Assembly: GCA_049514335.1 (NCBI GenBank)
Contig: JBEKVE010000026.1
Location: forward strand, 1-24,036
DNA from: JBEKVE01 sp049514335
GTDB taxonomy: Bacteria; Actinomycetota; Acidimicrobiia; Acidimicrobiales; UBA8190
Direction of reading: 5' to 3'
Length of the DNA: 24,036 nucleotides
The notes beneath the pieces are model-generated. The model was not told the DNA's origin and ran no database searches. It worked only from the letters and a program-made list of their open reading frames with translations. Below are positions 7,445 to 13,698 of this stretch, piece by piece; position 1 is the stretch's first letter, and every line of letters starts with the position of its first letter. The translations under genes were made by a program, and so were the position numbers.

Positions 7445-7711
7445 ATGGGGTCCGGGGAGTCCGGCTTCGACTGCAACGAGACGATCGAGCGGCTCTACCA
7501 CTTTCTCGACGGCGAGCTCACCGACGAGCGCCGCCGGGAGATCCAGCACCACCTGGACGACTGCTCGCCGTGTCTCGATGCATTCGACTTCGAGGCGGAT
7601 CTCCGGCACCTGATCGCCAACCGGTGCAAGGACCACGTCCCCGAAGCCCTTCGCCGGCGCGTGTACGACGCCCTCCTCGAAGAGGAACGGCGCCACCCTT
7701 CGGACACCTGA
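7445..7711 (+). CDS. rsrA: Zinc-binding anti-sigma factor, RsrA-like
   Basis: The 88-residue product is a ZAS-type anti-sigma factor. It has Cys10 and the signature H36-x3-C40-x2-C43, which align closely with the zinc ligands of Streptomyces RsrA (C11, H37, C41, C44 from memory). In that family zinc-bound RsrA holds SigR inactive, and oxidation to a disulfide releases the sigma factor. The sequence is helical and highly charged, with no membrane segment, so it is cytoplasmic. It starts 25 bases after the sigR stop behind a strong ribosome binding site, giving a two-gene operon. A mycothiol- or thioredoxin-linked oxidative stress response is inferred from the family. Confidence 0.88.
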   Translation: MGSGESGFDCNETIERLYHFLDGELTDERRREIQHHLDDCSPCLDAFDFEADLRHLIANRCKDHVPEALRRRVYDALLEEERRHPSDT

Positions 7712-7743
7712 GCAGCGTCTGCTCCCGGTCGGCGCCTCCGACC
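7710..7743 (+). terminator. Twin small hairpins after rsrA
   Basis: GAGCA (7710-7714) pairs with TGCTC (7720-7724), and GGTCGG (7727-7732) pairs with CCGACC (7738-7743). Both have 5-nt loops and directly follow or overlap the rsrA stop. They may end the sigR-rsrA transcript. The stems are short and lack a U-tract. Confidence 0.35.
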
Positions 7744-7854
7744 ACCCTCCGAGGTCATCACAACGGTTGCACAACGCCCTCCACTCCTCCTCACGACGGC
7801 GGGTCCCCGCGTCGATAGGAAGCCGACGACATCACGGCGGGAGGTTGAGGGGGC

Positions 7855-8061
7855 ATGGAAGACCGCATCGAAAACAGTGAGCATTCGATCGGGGCCACGG
7901 CCTTCACCGGCTACGGCCGCCCGGCACGGACCTTCGCCCGTGGCCGCGTGTGCGCCGAGCCCGGCTGTGACACCAAGCTGTCGATCTACAACGACGACGA
8001 GTACTGCTGTCTGCACCTGACACCCAGCACGCCCCGGCTGCGAGGCAAGAAGATCGCCTGA
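7855..8061 (+). CDS. Small Cys-rich putative zinc-binding protein
   Basis: This 68-residue protein has C33-x4-C38, then after 12 residues C51-C52-x-H54, within VCAEPGCDTKLSIYN and EYCCLH. The spacing suggests one zinc knuckle. Similar short proteins with a CxxPGCxTxLSxYN-type core are, to my recollection, scattered in actinobacterial genomes without known function. A good ribosome binding site (GGGAGG at 7839-7844, with more purines to 7853) supports the ATG at 7855. Codon usage matches neighbouring genes. It is separated from rsrA by 143 bases with hairpins, so it is probably its own transcript. The position next to a thiol-stress sigma system is suggestive only. Confidence 0.75.
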   Translation: MEDRIENSEHSIGATAFTGYGRPARTFARGRVCAEPGCDTKLSIYNDDEYCCLHLTPSTPRLRGKKIA

Positions 8062-8087
8062 CTGGGCGGGCTATGGCTCCGGCTCCC

Positions 8088-8093
8088 TACACT
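8088..8093 (+). promoter_or_regulatory. -10 box for leaderless DUF2342 transcript
   Basis: TACACT lies 7 bp before the GTG at 8101, with no Shine-Dalgarno sequence between them. This predicts a leaderless message beginning the tilS-hpt-fol gene series. No clear -35 box is visible. Confidence 0.5.
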
Positions 8094-8100
8094 GGGCGCC

Positions 8101-9192
8101 GTGGCGAGCCCGGTGTCGTGGGAGGTGGCGCAGCGGGTCGCCACGTGGATCGGTTCTCGGGGCTCGCTGCTCGGGCCCCCAGGCGCCGGCTCCCTCGACG
8201 CCGCCACGACCGCCCAGCTCCAGGCCGACTTCACCGAGGCCACCACCCGGGCCGAGTCGCTCGTCATCGCCGCCACCGGGCTCCAGCCGGCCACGGGAAG
8301 CGCCGGCGCCCTCGTCCTGGACCGTGCCGGGTGGGTGCGGGCCAACCTGATGTCGTTCCGCCGCCTGCTCGAGCCTGTGCTCGAGCAGCTCCAGGCCACC
8401 ACCTTGCGGGGGCCGCTGTCTCAGGCCGCGGGCCAGGTGACGGGTGCGCAGTTGGGCCTGGTCCTGGGGTGGATGGCCACACGCGTGCTGGGCCAGTACG
8501 ACCTGCTGCTGGCCGAGGGTGACGACACCGGAGGGGTGGTGTCCTACGTCGGTCCGAACGTGGTGGCGCTGGAACGCCGCCACGGGTTCCCGGCCAAGCA
8601 GTTCCGCCTGTGGATCGCTCTGCACGAGGTCACCCACCGGTGCCAGTTCACCGGCGTGCCCTGGCTCCGGGGCCACTTCCTGTCCCTGGTGAACGAGGCC
8701 ATGTCGGGCATGACGCCCGACCCACGCCGCTTCGCCGAAGCGCTGCGGCGTGCCGCCGCCGCCGTGCGGGCCGGCGAGAACCCCCTGCAGGAGGCGGGAA
8801 TGCTCGGGCTCGTGGCCCCGCCCGAGCAGCTGGCGGTCATCGCCCGCATTCAGGCCATGATGAGCCTGCTCGAAGGGCACGGCGACGTGACCATGGACCG
8901 GGCCGGTGCCGACGCCGTGCCCGATGCCGCCTGGTTCTCCCGGGTGCTGCGCGAGCGCCGCCGCCGGGCCAGCCTGCCTGCCCGCCTGCTCCAGCAGCTC
9001 ATGGGGATCGACGCCAAGCTGCGCCAGTACGAGATGGGGGAGCGCTTCATCCACGCCGTGGAGGCCGCCGGGGGCCCCCAGCTGCTCGCCCGCGTGTGGG
9101 AGGGCCCCGAGATGCTCCCCACCATGGACGAGATCCGCCATCCCGATACGTGGGTGGCGCGCGTCGGCCCCGCCCACCTCGCCACGGGCTGA
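8101..9192 (+). CDS. DUF2342-family zinc-dependent metallopeptidase-like protein
   Basis: The 363-residue protein carries the zincin signature HEVTH (H175, E176, H179) in a helix following LWIALHEVTHRCQF, so zinc binding and a peptidase fold are expected. It matches the DUF2342 family, which databases often label as coenzyme F420 biosynthesis-associated or zinc-dependent metalloprotease. Its substrate is not known to me. The M. tuberculosis homologue, Rv3626c, sits beside tilS in the same order, so the linkage is conserved. It has no signal peptide or membrane helix. The start at GTG 8101 is fixed by the -10 box 7 bp upstream. The stop overlaps the tilS ATG (TGATG), so the two are coupled. 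Confidence 0.88.
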   Translation: MASPVSWEVAQRVATWIGSRGSLLGPPGAGSLDAATTAQLQADFTEATTRAESLVIAATGLQPATGSAGALVLDRAGWVRANLMSFRRLLEPVLEQLQATTLRGPLSQAAGQVTGAQLGLVLGWMATRVLGQYDLLLAEGDDTGGVVSYVGPNVVALERRHGFPAKQFRLWIALHEVTHRCQFTGVPWLRGHFLSLVNEAMSGMTPDPRRFAEALRRAAAAVRAGENPLQEAGMLGLVAPPEQLAVIARIQAMMSLLEGHGDVTMDRAGADAVPDAAWFSRVLRERRRRASLPARLLQQLMGIDAKLRQYEMGERFIHAVEAAGGPQLLARVWEGPEMLPTMDEIRHPDTWVARVGPAHLATG

Positions 9193-10112
9193 TGGCCCGC
9201 CGAGCCGAGGCCGCCACCGCCCCGGCCGCCGCCGTTCCCATCGCCCTGTCGGGCCGCTGCACCTTCCCCCCGCCGGGGACGGCCGTGTCCTGTGCGGTGT
9301 CCGGCGGTGCCGATTCTCTGGCCCTGCTGGCGTTGGCGGTGGCGGCGGGGTGCGACGTCATCGCCGTGCACGTCGACCACGGCCTCAGGACCGGCTCCGC
9401 CGCCGAGGCGGACGTGGTCGAGGCGGCGGCTCGGCTCCTCGGCGCCGGCTTCCGCAGCCTCCGGGTGGAGGTGGCGCCGGGCCCCAACCTCGAAGCCCGG
9501 GCCCGGGCGGCGCGTCGCAGCGTGCTTCCGGGGGACGCGGCCACCGGTCACACCATGGACGACCAGGCCGAGACCGTGCTCCTGAACCTGCTGCGCGGTG
9601 CGGGCCTCGACGGCCTGGCCGGGATGCGGCCCGGCCCCACCCACCCCCTCCTCGGTGTGCGGCGCTCCGACACCCACGCCCTGTGCGCCGCCCTCGGCCT
9701 CGAGCCGGTCGAGGACCCCAGCAATGCCGACATGCGCTTCACGCGCAACCGCGTCCGCCACGAGCTGTTGCCCCTGGCGTGCGCCGTGGCGGGGCGCGAC
9801 CTCGTGCCCGTCCTCGCCCGGCAGGCCGGTGTCATGGCGGACGAAGCCGATCTGCTCGACGGCCTGGCGTCGGACATCGATGGTGCCGACGCGGGCGCGT
9901 TGTCGGCCGCGCCCGAGGCGCTCGCCCGTCGCGCCGCCCGGCGGTGGCTGCGGGGGTCGTCGCCACACCCTCCCGACCTGGCGGCGGTGGAGCGGGTCCT
10001 GGCCGTGGCTCGGGGCCGGGCGATCGGCACCGAGGTGGCCCCCGGGGTGCGCGTGCGCCGGTCCCGCGGCGTGCTGTCGTCGGCACCGGTCGCATCCAGA
10101 GGCGTCCGGTAG
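9192..10112 (+). CDS. tilS: tRNA(Ile)-lysidine synthase
   Basis: TilS modifies C34 of the tRNA-Ile(CAU) anticodon to lysidine so that it reads AUA. The 306-residue protein has the N-type ATP pyrophosphatase P-loop SGGADS at residues 37-42, the HVDHGLR motif, GHTMDDQAETVLLNLLRGAG, and the tRNA-contact region with DPSN and RNRVRHELLP. It lacks the extra C-terminal TilS domain of E. coli; short forms of about 320 residues are normal in Actinobacteria. The ATG at 9192 shares a base with the upstream stop. The TAG stop codon at 10110-10112 is also the first half of a good -10 box for the next transcript. Confidence 0.93.
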   Translation: MARRAEAATAPAAAVPIALSGRCTFPPPGTAVSCAVSGGADSLALLALAVAAGCDVIAVHVDHGLRTGSAAEADVVEAAARLLGAGFRSLRVEVAPGPNLEARARAARRSVLPGDAATGHTMDDQAETVLLNLLRGAGLDGLAGMRPGPTHPLLGVRRSDTHALCAALGLEPVEDPSNADMRFTRNRVRHELLPLACAVAGRDLVPVLARQAGVMADEADLLDGLASDIDGADAGALSAAPEALARRAARRWLRGSSPHPPDLAAVERVLAVARGRAIGTEVAPGVRVRRSRGVLSSAPVASRGVR

Positions 10113-10115
10113 TGT
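10110..10115 (+). promoter_or_regulatory. -10 box overlapping the tilS stop, upstream of the hpt leader ORF
   Basis: TAGTGT begins at the tilS stop codon and lies 8 bp before an ATG at 10124 that opens a 7-codon ORF. This is the same geometry seen at the other probable leaderless starts in the window. No -35 box is obvious. Confidence 0.4.
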
Positions 10116-10123
10116 CGGCCCCG

Positions 10124-10147
10124 ATGACCACCCGGACGCGGCGGTGA
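10124..10147 (+). CDS. Tiny leader ORF (MTTRTRR) coupled to hpt
   Basis: An ATG at 10124 opens a 7-codon ORF (MTTRTRR) whose TGA overlaps the hpt GTG as GTGA. It follows a -10 box by 8 bp, so its ATG could be the 5' end of the mRNA. Ribosomes ending this peptide would be placed on the hpt start. It may be a leaderless entry point for translation of hpt, which has no Shine-Dalgarno site of its own, or a chance ORF. Confidence 0.35.
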   Translation: MTTRTRR

Positions 10148-10704
10148 CCCAGGACCGTTGGTGCGACGACCCCGATCTGGGACGTGTCGTGGTGGCCGAG
10201 GACGTGCTCCAGAAGCGGGTGGGCGAGCTTGGTGAGCAGCTCACCGCCGAGTACGAGGGACGGCCACCGCTCCTCGTGGGGGTGCTCAAAGGCGCGTTCG
10301 TGTTCATGAGCGACCTGGCGCGTGCCATCCAGCTCCCCGTCGAGGTGGACGTCATGGCGGTGGCCTCCTACGGCTCCGCCACCACCACGAGCGGGGTGGT
10401 GCGCATCGTGAAGGACCTCGACTGCGATCTCACCGACCGCCACGTGCTCGTGGTGGAGGACATCGTCGACAGCGGGCTCACCCTGTCGTACCTGCGCCGC
10501 AGTCTGCTGGCCCGCCAGCCGGCCAGCCTCGAGGTGTGCGCCCTGCTCGTCAAAGAGGGACGCCAGCGGGCCCGTCTCGATCTCCGCTACGTCGGGTTCC
10601 GCATCCCGCCCGACTTCGTGGTGGGGTACGGCCTCGACGTGGCCGAGCGCTACCGCAACGTGCCCGACATCCGGGTGTACCAGGGCCCCGTGCCCGTCGA
10701 CTGA
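10144..10704 (+). CDS. hpt: Hypoxanthine(-guanine) phosphoribosyltransferase
   Basis: Hpt salvages hypoxanthine and guanine to IMP and GMP using PRPP. The 186-residue product has LLVGVLKGAFVFMSDL (pyrophosphate loop), YGSATTTSG (flexible loop), the PRPP-binding motif VVEDIVDSGLT with E105, D106 and D109, and the purine-contact segment DFVVGYGLD. Length fits the family. The GTG at 10144 overlaps the TGA of a tiny upstream ORF. In M. tuberculosis and many Actinobacteria ftsH lies between hpt and folE; here folE follows after 11 bases, so ftsH has been lost from or never joined this locus. Confidence 0.95.
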   Translation: MTQDRWCDDPDLGRVVVAEDVLQKRVGELGEQLTAEYEGRPPLLVGVLKGAFVFMSDLARAIQLPVEVDVMAVASYGSATTTSGVVRIVKDLDCDLTDRHVLVVEDIVDSGLTLSYLRRSLLARQPASLEVCALLVKEGRQRARLDLRYVGFRIPPDFVVGYGLDVAERYRNVPDIRVYQGPVPVD

Positions 10705-10726
10705 GGACCGCCCCCGTGCCCGTCGA
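10686..10726 (+). repeat. 15-bp direct repeat at the hpt-folE junction
   Basis: CCCCGTGCCCGTCGA occurs at 10686-10700 and 10712-10726, 26 bases apart. The first copy encodes the last residues of Hpt (PVPVD) and the second holds the folE GTG and its first codons (again P-V-P-V-D in the folE frame). Confidence 0.8.
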
Positions 10727-11285
10727 TTCCGCCCGTGTCGAGCGCCTCGTGACCGAATTGCTCGAAGCCATCGGTGAGGACCCGACGCGCGAAGGGCTGC
10801 AGGCCACGCCGCGTCGGGTGGCGGCGATGTACCAGGAGCTGTTCGCCGGCCTCGACGACGACCCGGCCAAGTACCTCACCGTCACCTTTGCGGCCGAGCA
10901 CGACGAAATGGTGATGGTGCGCGACATCTCCTTCGCCTCGCTGTGCGAGCACCACATGGTGCCGTTCATCGGCAAGGTCCATGTCGGCTACATCCCCGGC
11001 GAGGACGGACGCGTGACGGGCCTGTCCAAGCTGGCCCGCCTGGTGGACGTGTTCGCCCGGCGCCTCCAGGTGCAGGAGCGCATGACCACGCAGATCGCCG
11101 ACACCCTGGAGCGGGTCCTCGCGCCGCGCGGGGTGCTCGTGGTGGTGGAGGCCGAGCACCTGTGCATGTCGATGCGCGGGGTGAAGAAGCCCGGCACCCT
11201 CACCATCACCTCGGCCGTGCGCGGGCTGTTTCGCGACGACCCCCGGACACGGGCCGAGGCCATGGAGTTCGTGCACGGCCGGTGA
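10716..11285 (+). CDS. folE: GTP cyclohydrolase I
   Basis: FolE converts GTP to 7,8-dihydroneopterin triphosphate, the first step of folate synthesis. The 189-residue enzyme has the zinc ligands Cys77 and His80 in SLCEHHMVPF and Cys150 in AEHLCMSMRG. It also has the conserved GLSKLARLVDVFARRLQVQE and GVKKPGT segments. It belongs to the zinc-dependent FolE1 family. The GTG at 10716 lies in the second copy of a 15-bp repeat; a GAGGA tract about 10 bases upstream is a modest ribosome binding site. The stop overlaps the folP GTG as GTGA, so folE and folP are coupled. Confidence 0.96.
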   Translation: MPVDSARVERLVTELLEAIGEDPTREGLQATPRRVAAMYQELFAGLDDDPAKYLTVTFAAEHDEMVMVRDISFASLCEHHMVPFIGKVHVGYIPGEDGRVTGLSKLARLVDVFARRLQVQERMTTQIADTLERVLAPRGVLVVVEAEHLCMSMRGVKKPGTLTITSAVRGLFRDDPRTRAEAMEFVHGR

Positions 11286-12172
11286 CGACCGGGCCGTCGC
11301 ATCCCGCCCCCGCGCCGCAGGCCGCCGCGGACCCCGGCGCCGTGCCCGAGGCCGCGCCGGCCGCCGTCATGGGCGTGCTCAACGTCACGCCCGACTCGTT
11401 CTCCGACGGCGGCCGTTTCGTCGATCCCGACCGGGCCGTGGCGCACGGCCTCGACATGGCCCGCCTCGGCGCGGCCGTGGTCGACGTCGGGGGCGAGTCG
11501 ACCCGGCCCGGGGCCAGGCCCGTGCCCGAGGACGAGGAGCTGGCGCGGGTGCTCCCGGTGGTGCGGGCACTGGCGCCGCACGTCCGGGTGTCGATCGACA
11601 CCATGAAGCCGGCCGTGGCAGGCGCGGCGGTGGCGGCGGGCGCCACGCTCGTCAACGACGTGTCGGGCTCGCTGTGGGAGCTCGCCGCCGAGCTCGGGGT
11701 GGGCTGGGTGGCCATGCACATGCAGGGCACGCCCCCCACCATGCAGGACGACCCCCGCTACGACGACGTGGTGGCCGAGGTCCACGGGTTCCTGGCCGAG
11801 CGGGCCGCCGTCGCCCGGCGGGCCGGCGTGGGCGAGGTGTGGGTGGACCCCGGCATCGGGTTCGGCAAGACCACGGCGCACAACCTGGCCCTGCTCCACC
11901 GTCTCCCCGAGCTGGTCGCGCTCGGGTACCCGGTGGTGGTGGGCACCAGCCGCAAGGGGTTCCTGGGCCGCCTGGCGCCCGGACCGGACGGGGAGCCCGC
12001 CTCCGTCTCCGACCGGCTCCCCGGGTCGATCGCCACGGCCACGTGGGCCATGCTGGCGGGCGCCTCTATGGTGCGGGTGCACGACGTGGCGGCCACGGTG
12101 CAGGCCGCCGTCCTGGTGGGCGGGACGCGCCTGGAGGGCGGACATCGGGTGGAGCGGACGGCGACAGGGTGA
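11282..12172 (+). CDS. folP: Dihydropteroate synthase
   Basis: FolP joins 6-hydroxymethyl-dihydropterin diphosphate to p-aminobenzoate and is the sulfonamide target. The 296-residue protein has all landmark loops: GVLNVTPDSFSDGG, GGESTRPGA, SIDTMKP, NDVSG, HMQGTP, DPGIGFGKT, GTSRKGFLG and the final RVHDV. About 28 Ala/Pro-rich residues precede the barrel. The GTG start at 11282 overlaps the folE TGA. It is followed 37 bases later by a phosphatase-like gene and then folB-folK. Confidence 0.96.
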   Translation: MTTGPSHPAPAPQAAADPGAVPEAAPAAVMGVLNVTPDSFSDGGRFVDPDRAVAHGLDMARLGAAVVDVGGESTRPGARPVPEDEELARVLPVVRALAPHVRVSIDTMKPAVAGAAVAAGATLVNDVSGSLWELAAELGVGWVAMHMQGTPPTMQDDPRYDDVVAEVHGFLAERAAVARRAGVGEVWVDPGIGFGKTTAHNLALLHRLPELVALGYPVVVGTSRKGFLGRLAPGPDGEPASVSDRLPGSIATATWAMLAGASMVRVHDVAATVQAAVLVGGTRLEGGHRVERTATG

Positions 12173-12180
12173 GAGGCGAC

Positions 12181-12213
12181 ATGGGTGTGAGGCGATCGGA
12201 GCGTGCGGGGTGA
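12181..12213 (+). CDS. Tiny leader ORF (MGVRRSERAG) coupled to the 12210 gene
   Basis: An ATG 8 bases after the folP stop opens a 10-codon ORF (MGVRRSERAG) ending in a TGA that overlaps the next GTG as GTGA. It resembles the tiny Arg-rich ORF before hpt. It has a modest purine tract (GAGAGGCG) upstream. It may bring ribosomes to the following gene, or be chance. Confidence 0.25.
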   Translation: MGVRRSERAG

Positions 12214-12722
12214 AGGGCAAGTGGGCGGCGGGGATCCCTCCCCGCAACTTCACCTGGGTGGTCAAGGACCAGCTGGCCGTGAGCGAGCGGCCCGGGGGGT
12301 TCGCCCCCCACCACCGCCGTGTCCGGCGCCAGGAGGAGATCATCTGGCTCCGGGTGCAGGGGTTCAACCGGGTGGTGTCGCTGCTGCCGTCGCCGCACAA
12401 CCTGGCCGCCTACGACGAGGGGGAGCTCGTGTGGTCGCACTTCCCCCTGGCCCCCACCGGCGACGTGCGCGAGACGCTGCTCGACCTCTACCGCCAGCTC
12501 GAGGGCTGGCTGCGCGGTGGCGAGCGCCTGCTGTTGCACCAGGAGGAGCTGGGCGACCGTCTCATGGGCGTGGTGGCCGGCTACCTGCTGTGGAGCGCCC
12601 GGTTGCCCGGTGGCCCGCAGGCCATCAACGCCGTGGAGCGCCTGGTCGGGCACCAGATGGGCCCCCCGGGGCGCGACATGGTGGCCCGGGCCTCGGAGCT
12701 GCCCGTCCCGGGTGGGACCTGA
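12210..12722 (+). CDS. Dual-specificity-phosphatase-fold protein lacking the catalytic cysteine
   Basis: The 170-residue product reads as a cysteine phosphatase fold. NFTWVVKDQLAVSERPGG matches the N-terminal strand and P-rich turn. LRVQGFNRVVSLLP matches the central strand, and HFPLAP matches the general-acid loop region. LLLHQEELGDRLMGVVAGYL aligns without gaps to the HC-x5-R signature and its following helix. His110 and Arg117 are kept, but the nucleophilic Cys is Gln111 and the loop glycines are lost, so classical phosphatase chemistry should be impossible. I infer a pseudophosphatase with a binding or scaffold role. It lies between folP and folB-folK, so a link to pterin phosphates is conceivable but unproven. 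The GTG start at 12210 overlaps a tiny ORF's stop. Confidence 0.7.
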   Translation: MKGKWAAGIPPRNFTWVVKDQLAVSERPGGFAPHHRRVRRQEEIIWLRVQGFNRVVSLLPSPHNLAAYDEGELVWSHFPLAPTGDVRETLLDLYRQLEGWLRGGERLLLHQEELGDRLMGVVAGYLLWSARLPGGPQAINAVERLVGHQMGPPGRDMVARASELPVPGGT

Positions 12723-12744
12723 GCGGGCCGCGGCAGCACCGGCC

Positions 12745-13638
12745 ATGAGCGTGGACGGCCCCCGTGGCGCCCCCGGTGGCGACGCCACGACGGGTGCCCC
12801 GGCCGGTGACCGCGTCGAGATCCGGGGTCTGCATCTCGACGCCGTGCACGGGGTGTTGGACGAGGAGCGCACCACCGCACAGCCCTTCGAGCTCGATCTC
12901 GACCTGTACCTGGCGCGCCGGACGGCGGCGTCGAGCGACGACCTGGCCGACACCGCCGACTACGCCGGCGCCGTCGACGCCGCGGTGGCGGTGATGGCCG
13001 GACCGCCCCACCGCCTGCTCGAGTCGTTGTCGAGCGCCGTGGCCGAGGCCGTCCTGGCCGACCCGGCGCTGTCGGAGGTGACGGTCACGGTGCGCAAGCT
13101 GCGCCCACCCCTCGACCACCCCGTCGCCTCCACCGCCGTGCGCGTCCATCGTCACCGCATCACCACGGGCCCCGCCTCGGGACGGGTCTTCGTCGGTGTC
13201 GGCTCCAACATCGGCGACCGCCGCAAGCACCTGCGCGGTGCCGTGGCCGGCCTGCCCGGCGTGGTGGCGGTGTCCCAGGTCTACGAGACCGAGCCCCTGG
13301 GGGGACCTCCGGGGCAGCGGCCCTATCTCAACCTGGTGGTGGAGCTGGACACAGACCTCGCCCCCCGGCAGCTGTTGGACGTGGCCCGGGGTCTCGAGGC
13401 CCAGGCCGGGCGGCGCCGCACCGTGCCCTGGGGGCCGCGCTCGCTGGATGTGGACATCCTCCTCGTGGGCGACGCCGTGGTGGACGAGGACGACCTCGTG
13501 GTGCCGCACCCCCGGATGTGGCAGCGCCGGTTCGTGGTGGAGCCGCTGGCCGAGCTGGCACCGGGGCTCGTGCCCGACGAGGTGCGGCAGCGCGCTGGTG
13601 GGCAGGTCCGCGCCGTGGGTAGACTGACGGGGTACTGA
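12745..13638 (+). CDS. folK: Bifunctional dihydroneopterin aldolase / HPPK (FolB-FolK fusion)
   Basis: One 297-residue chain joins two consecutive folate enzymes. Residues about 25-145 are FolB, which cleaves dihydroneopterin; the motifs are LDAVHGVLDEER and the Lys in TVRKLRPPL. Residues about 150-297 are FolK, which pyrophosphorylates 6-hydroxymethyl-dihydropterin: GVGSNIGDRRKHL, VYETEPLGGPPGQRPYLN, and WGPRSLDVDILL with the two metal-binding Asp residues. Separate folB and folK genes are adjacent in many Actinobacteria, and fusions are known in other bacteria. A non-conserved Gly/Ala/Asp N-terminus of about 25 residues follows the ATG at 12745. The stop at 13638 is overlapped upstream by a good -10 box for the next operon. 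Confidence 0.94.
   Translation: MSVDGPRGAPGGDATTGAPAGDRVEIRGLHLDAVHGVLDEERTTAQPFELDLDLYLARRTAASSDDLADTADYAGAVDAAVAVMAGPPHRLLESLSSAVAEAVLADPALSEVTVTVRKLRPPLDHPVASTAVRVHRHRITTGPASGRVFVGVGSNIGDRRKHLRGAVAGLPGVVAVSQVYETEPLGGPPGQRPYLNLVVELDTDLAPRQLLDVARGLEAQAGRRRTVPWGPRSLDVDILLVGDAVVDEDDLVVPHPRMWQRRFVVEPLAELAPGLVPDEVRQRAGGQVRAVGRLTGY
13620..13625 (+). promoter_or_regulatory. -10 box for the panC-panD operon
   Basis: TAGACT inside the last codons of folBK equals the -10 hexamer seen before clpC (21983-21988). It lies 73 bp before the GTG of the panC fusion. No matching -35 hexamer is evident. Confidence 0.35.
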
Positions 13639-13698
13639 TCCGATCGCCTGACGCGACCGGCACCCGCATGGCGGGGCTGGAGCGCAGAAAGGGGTCCG

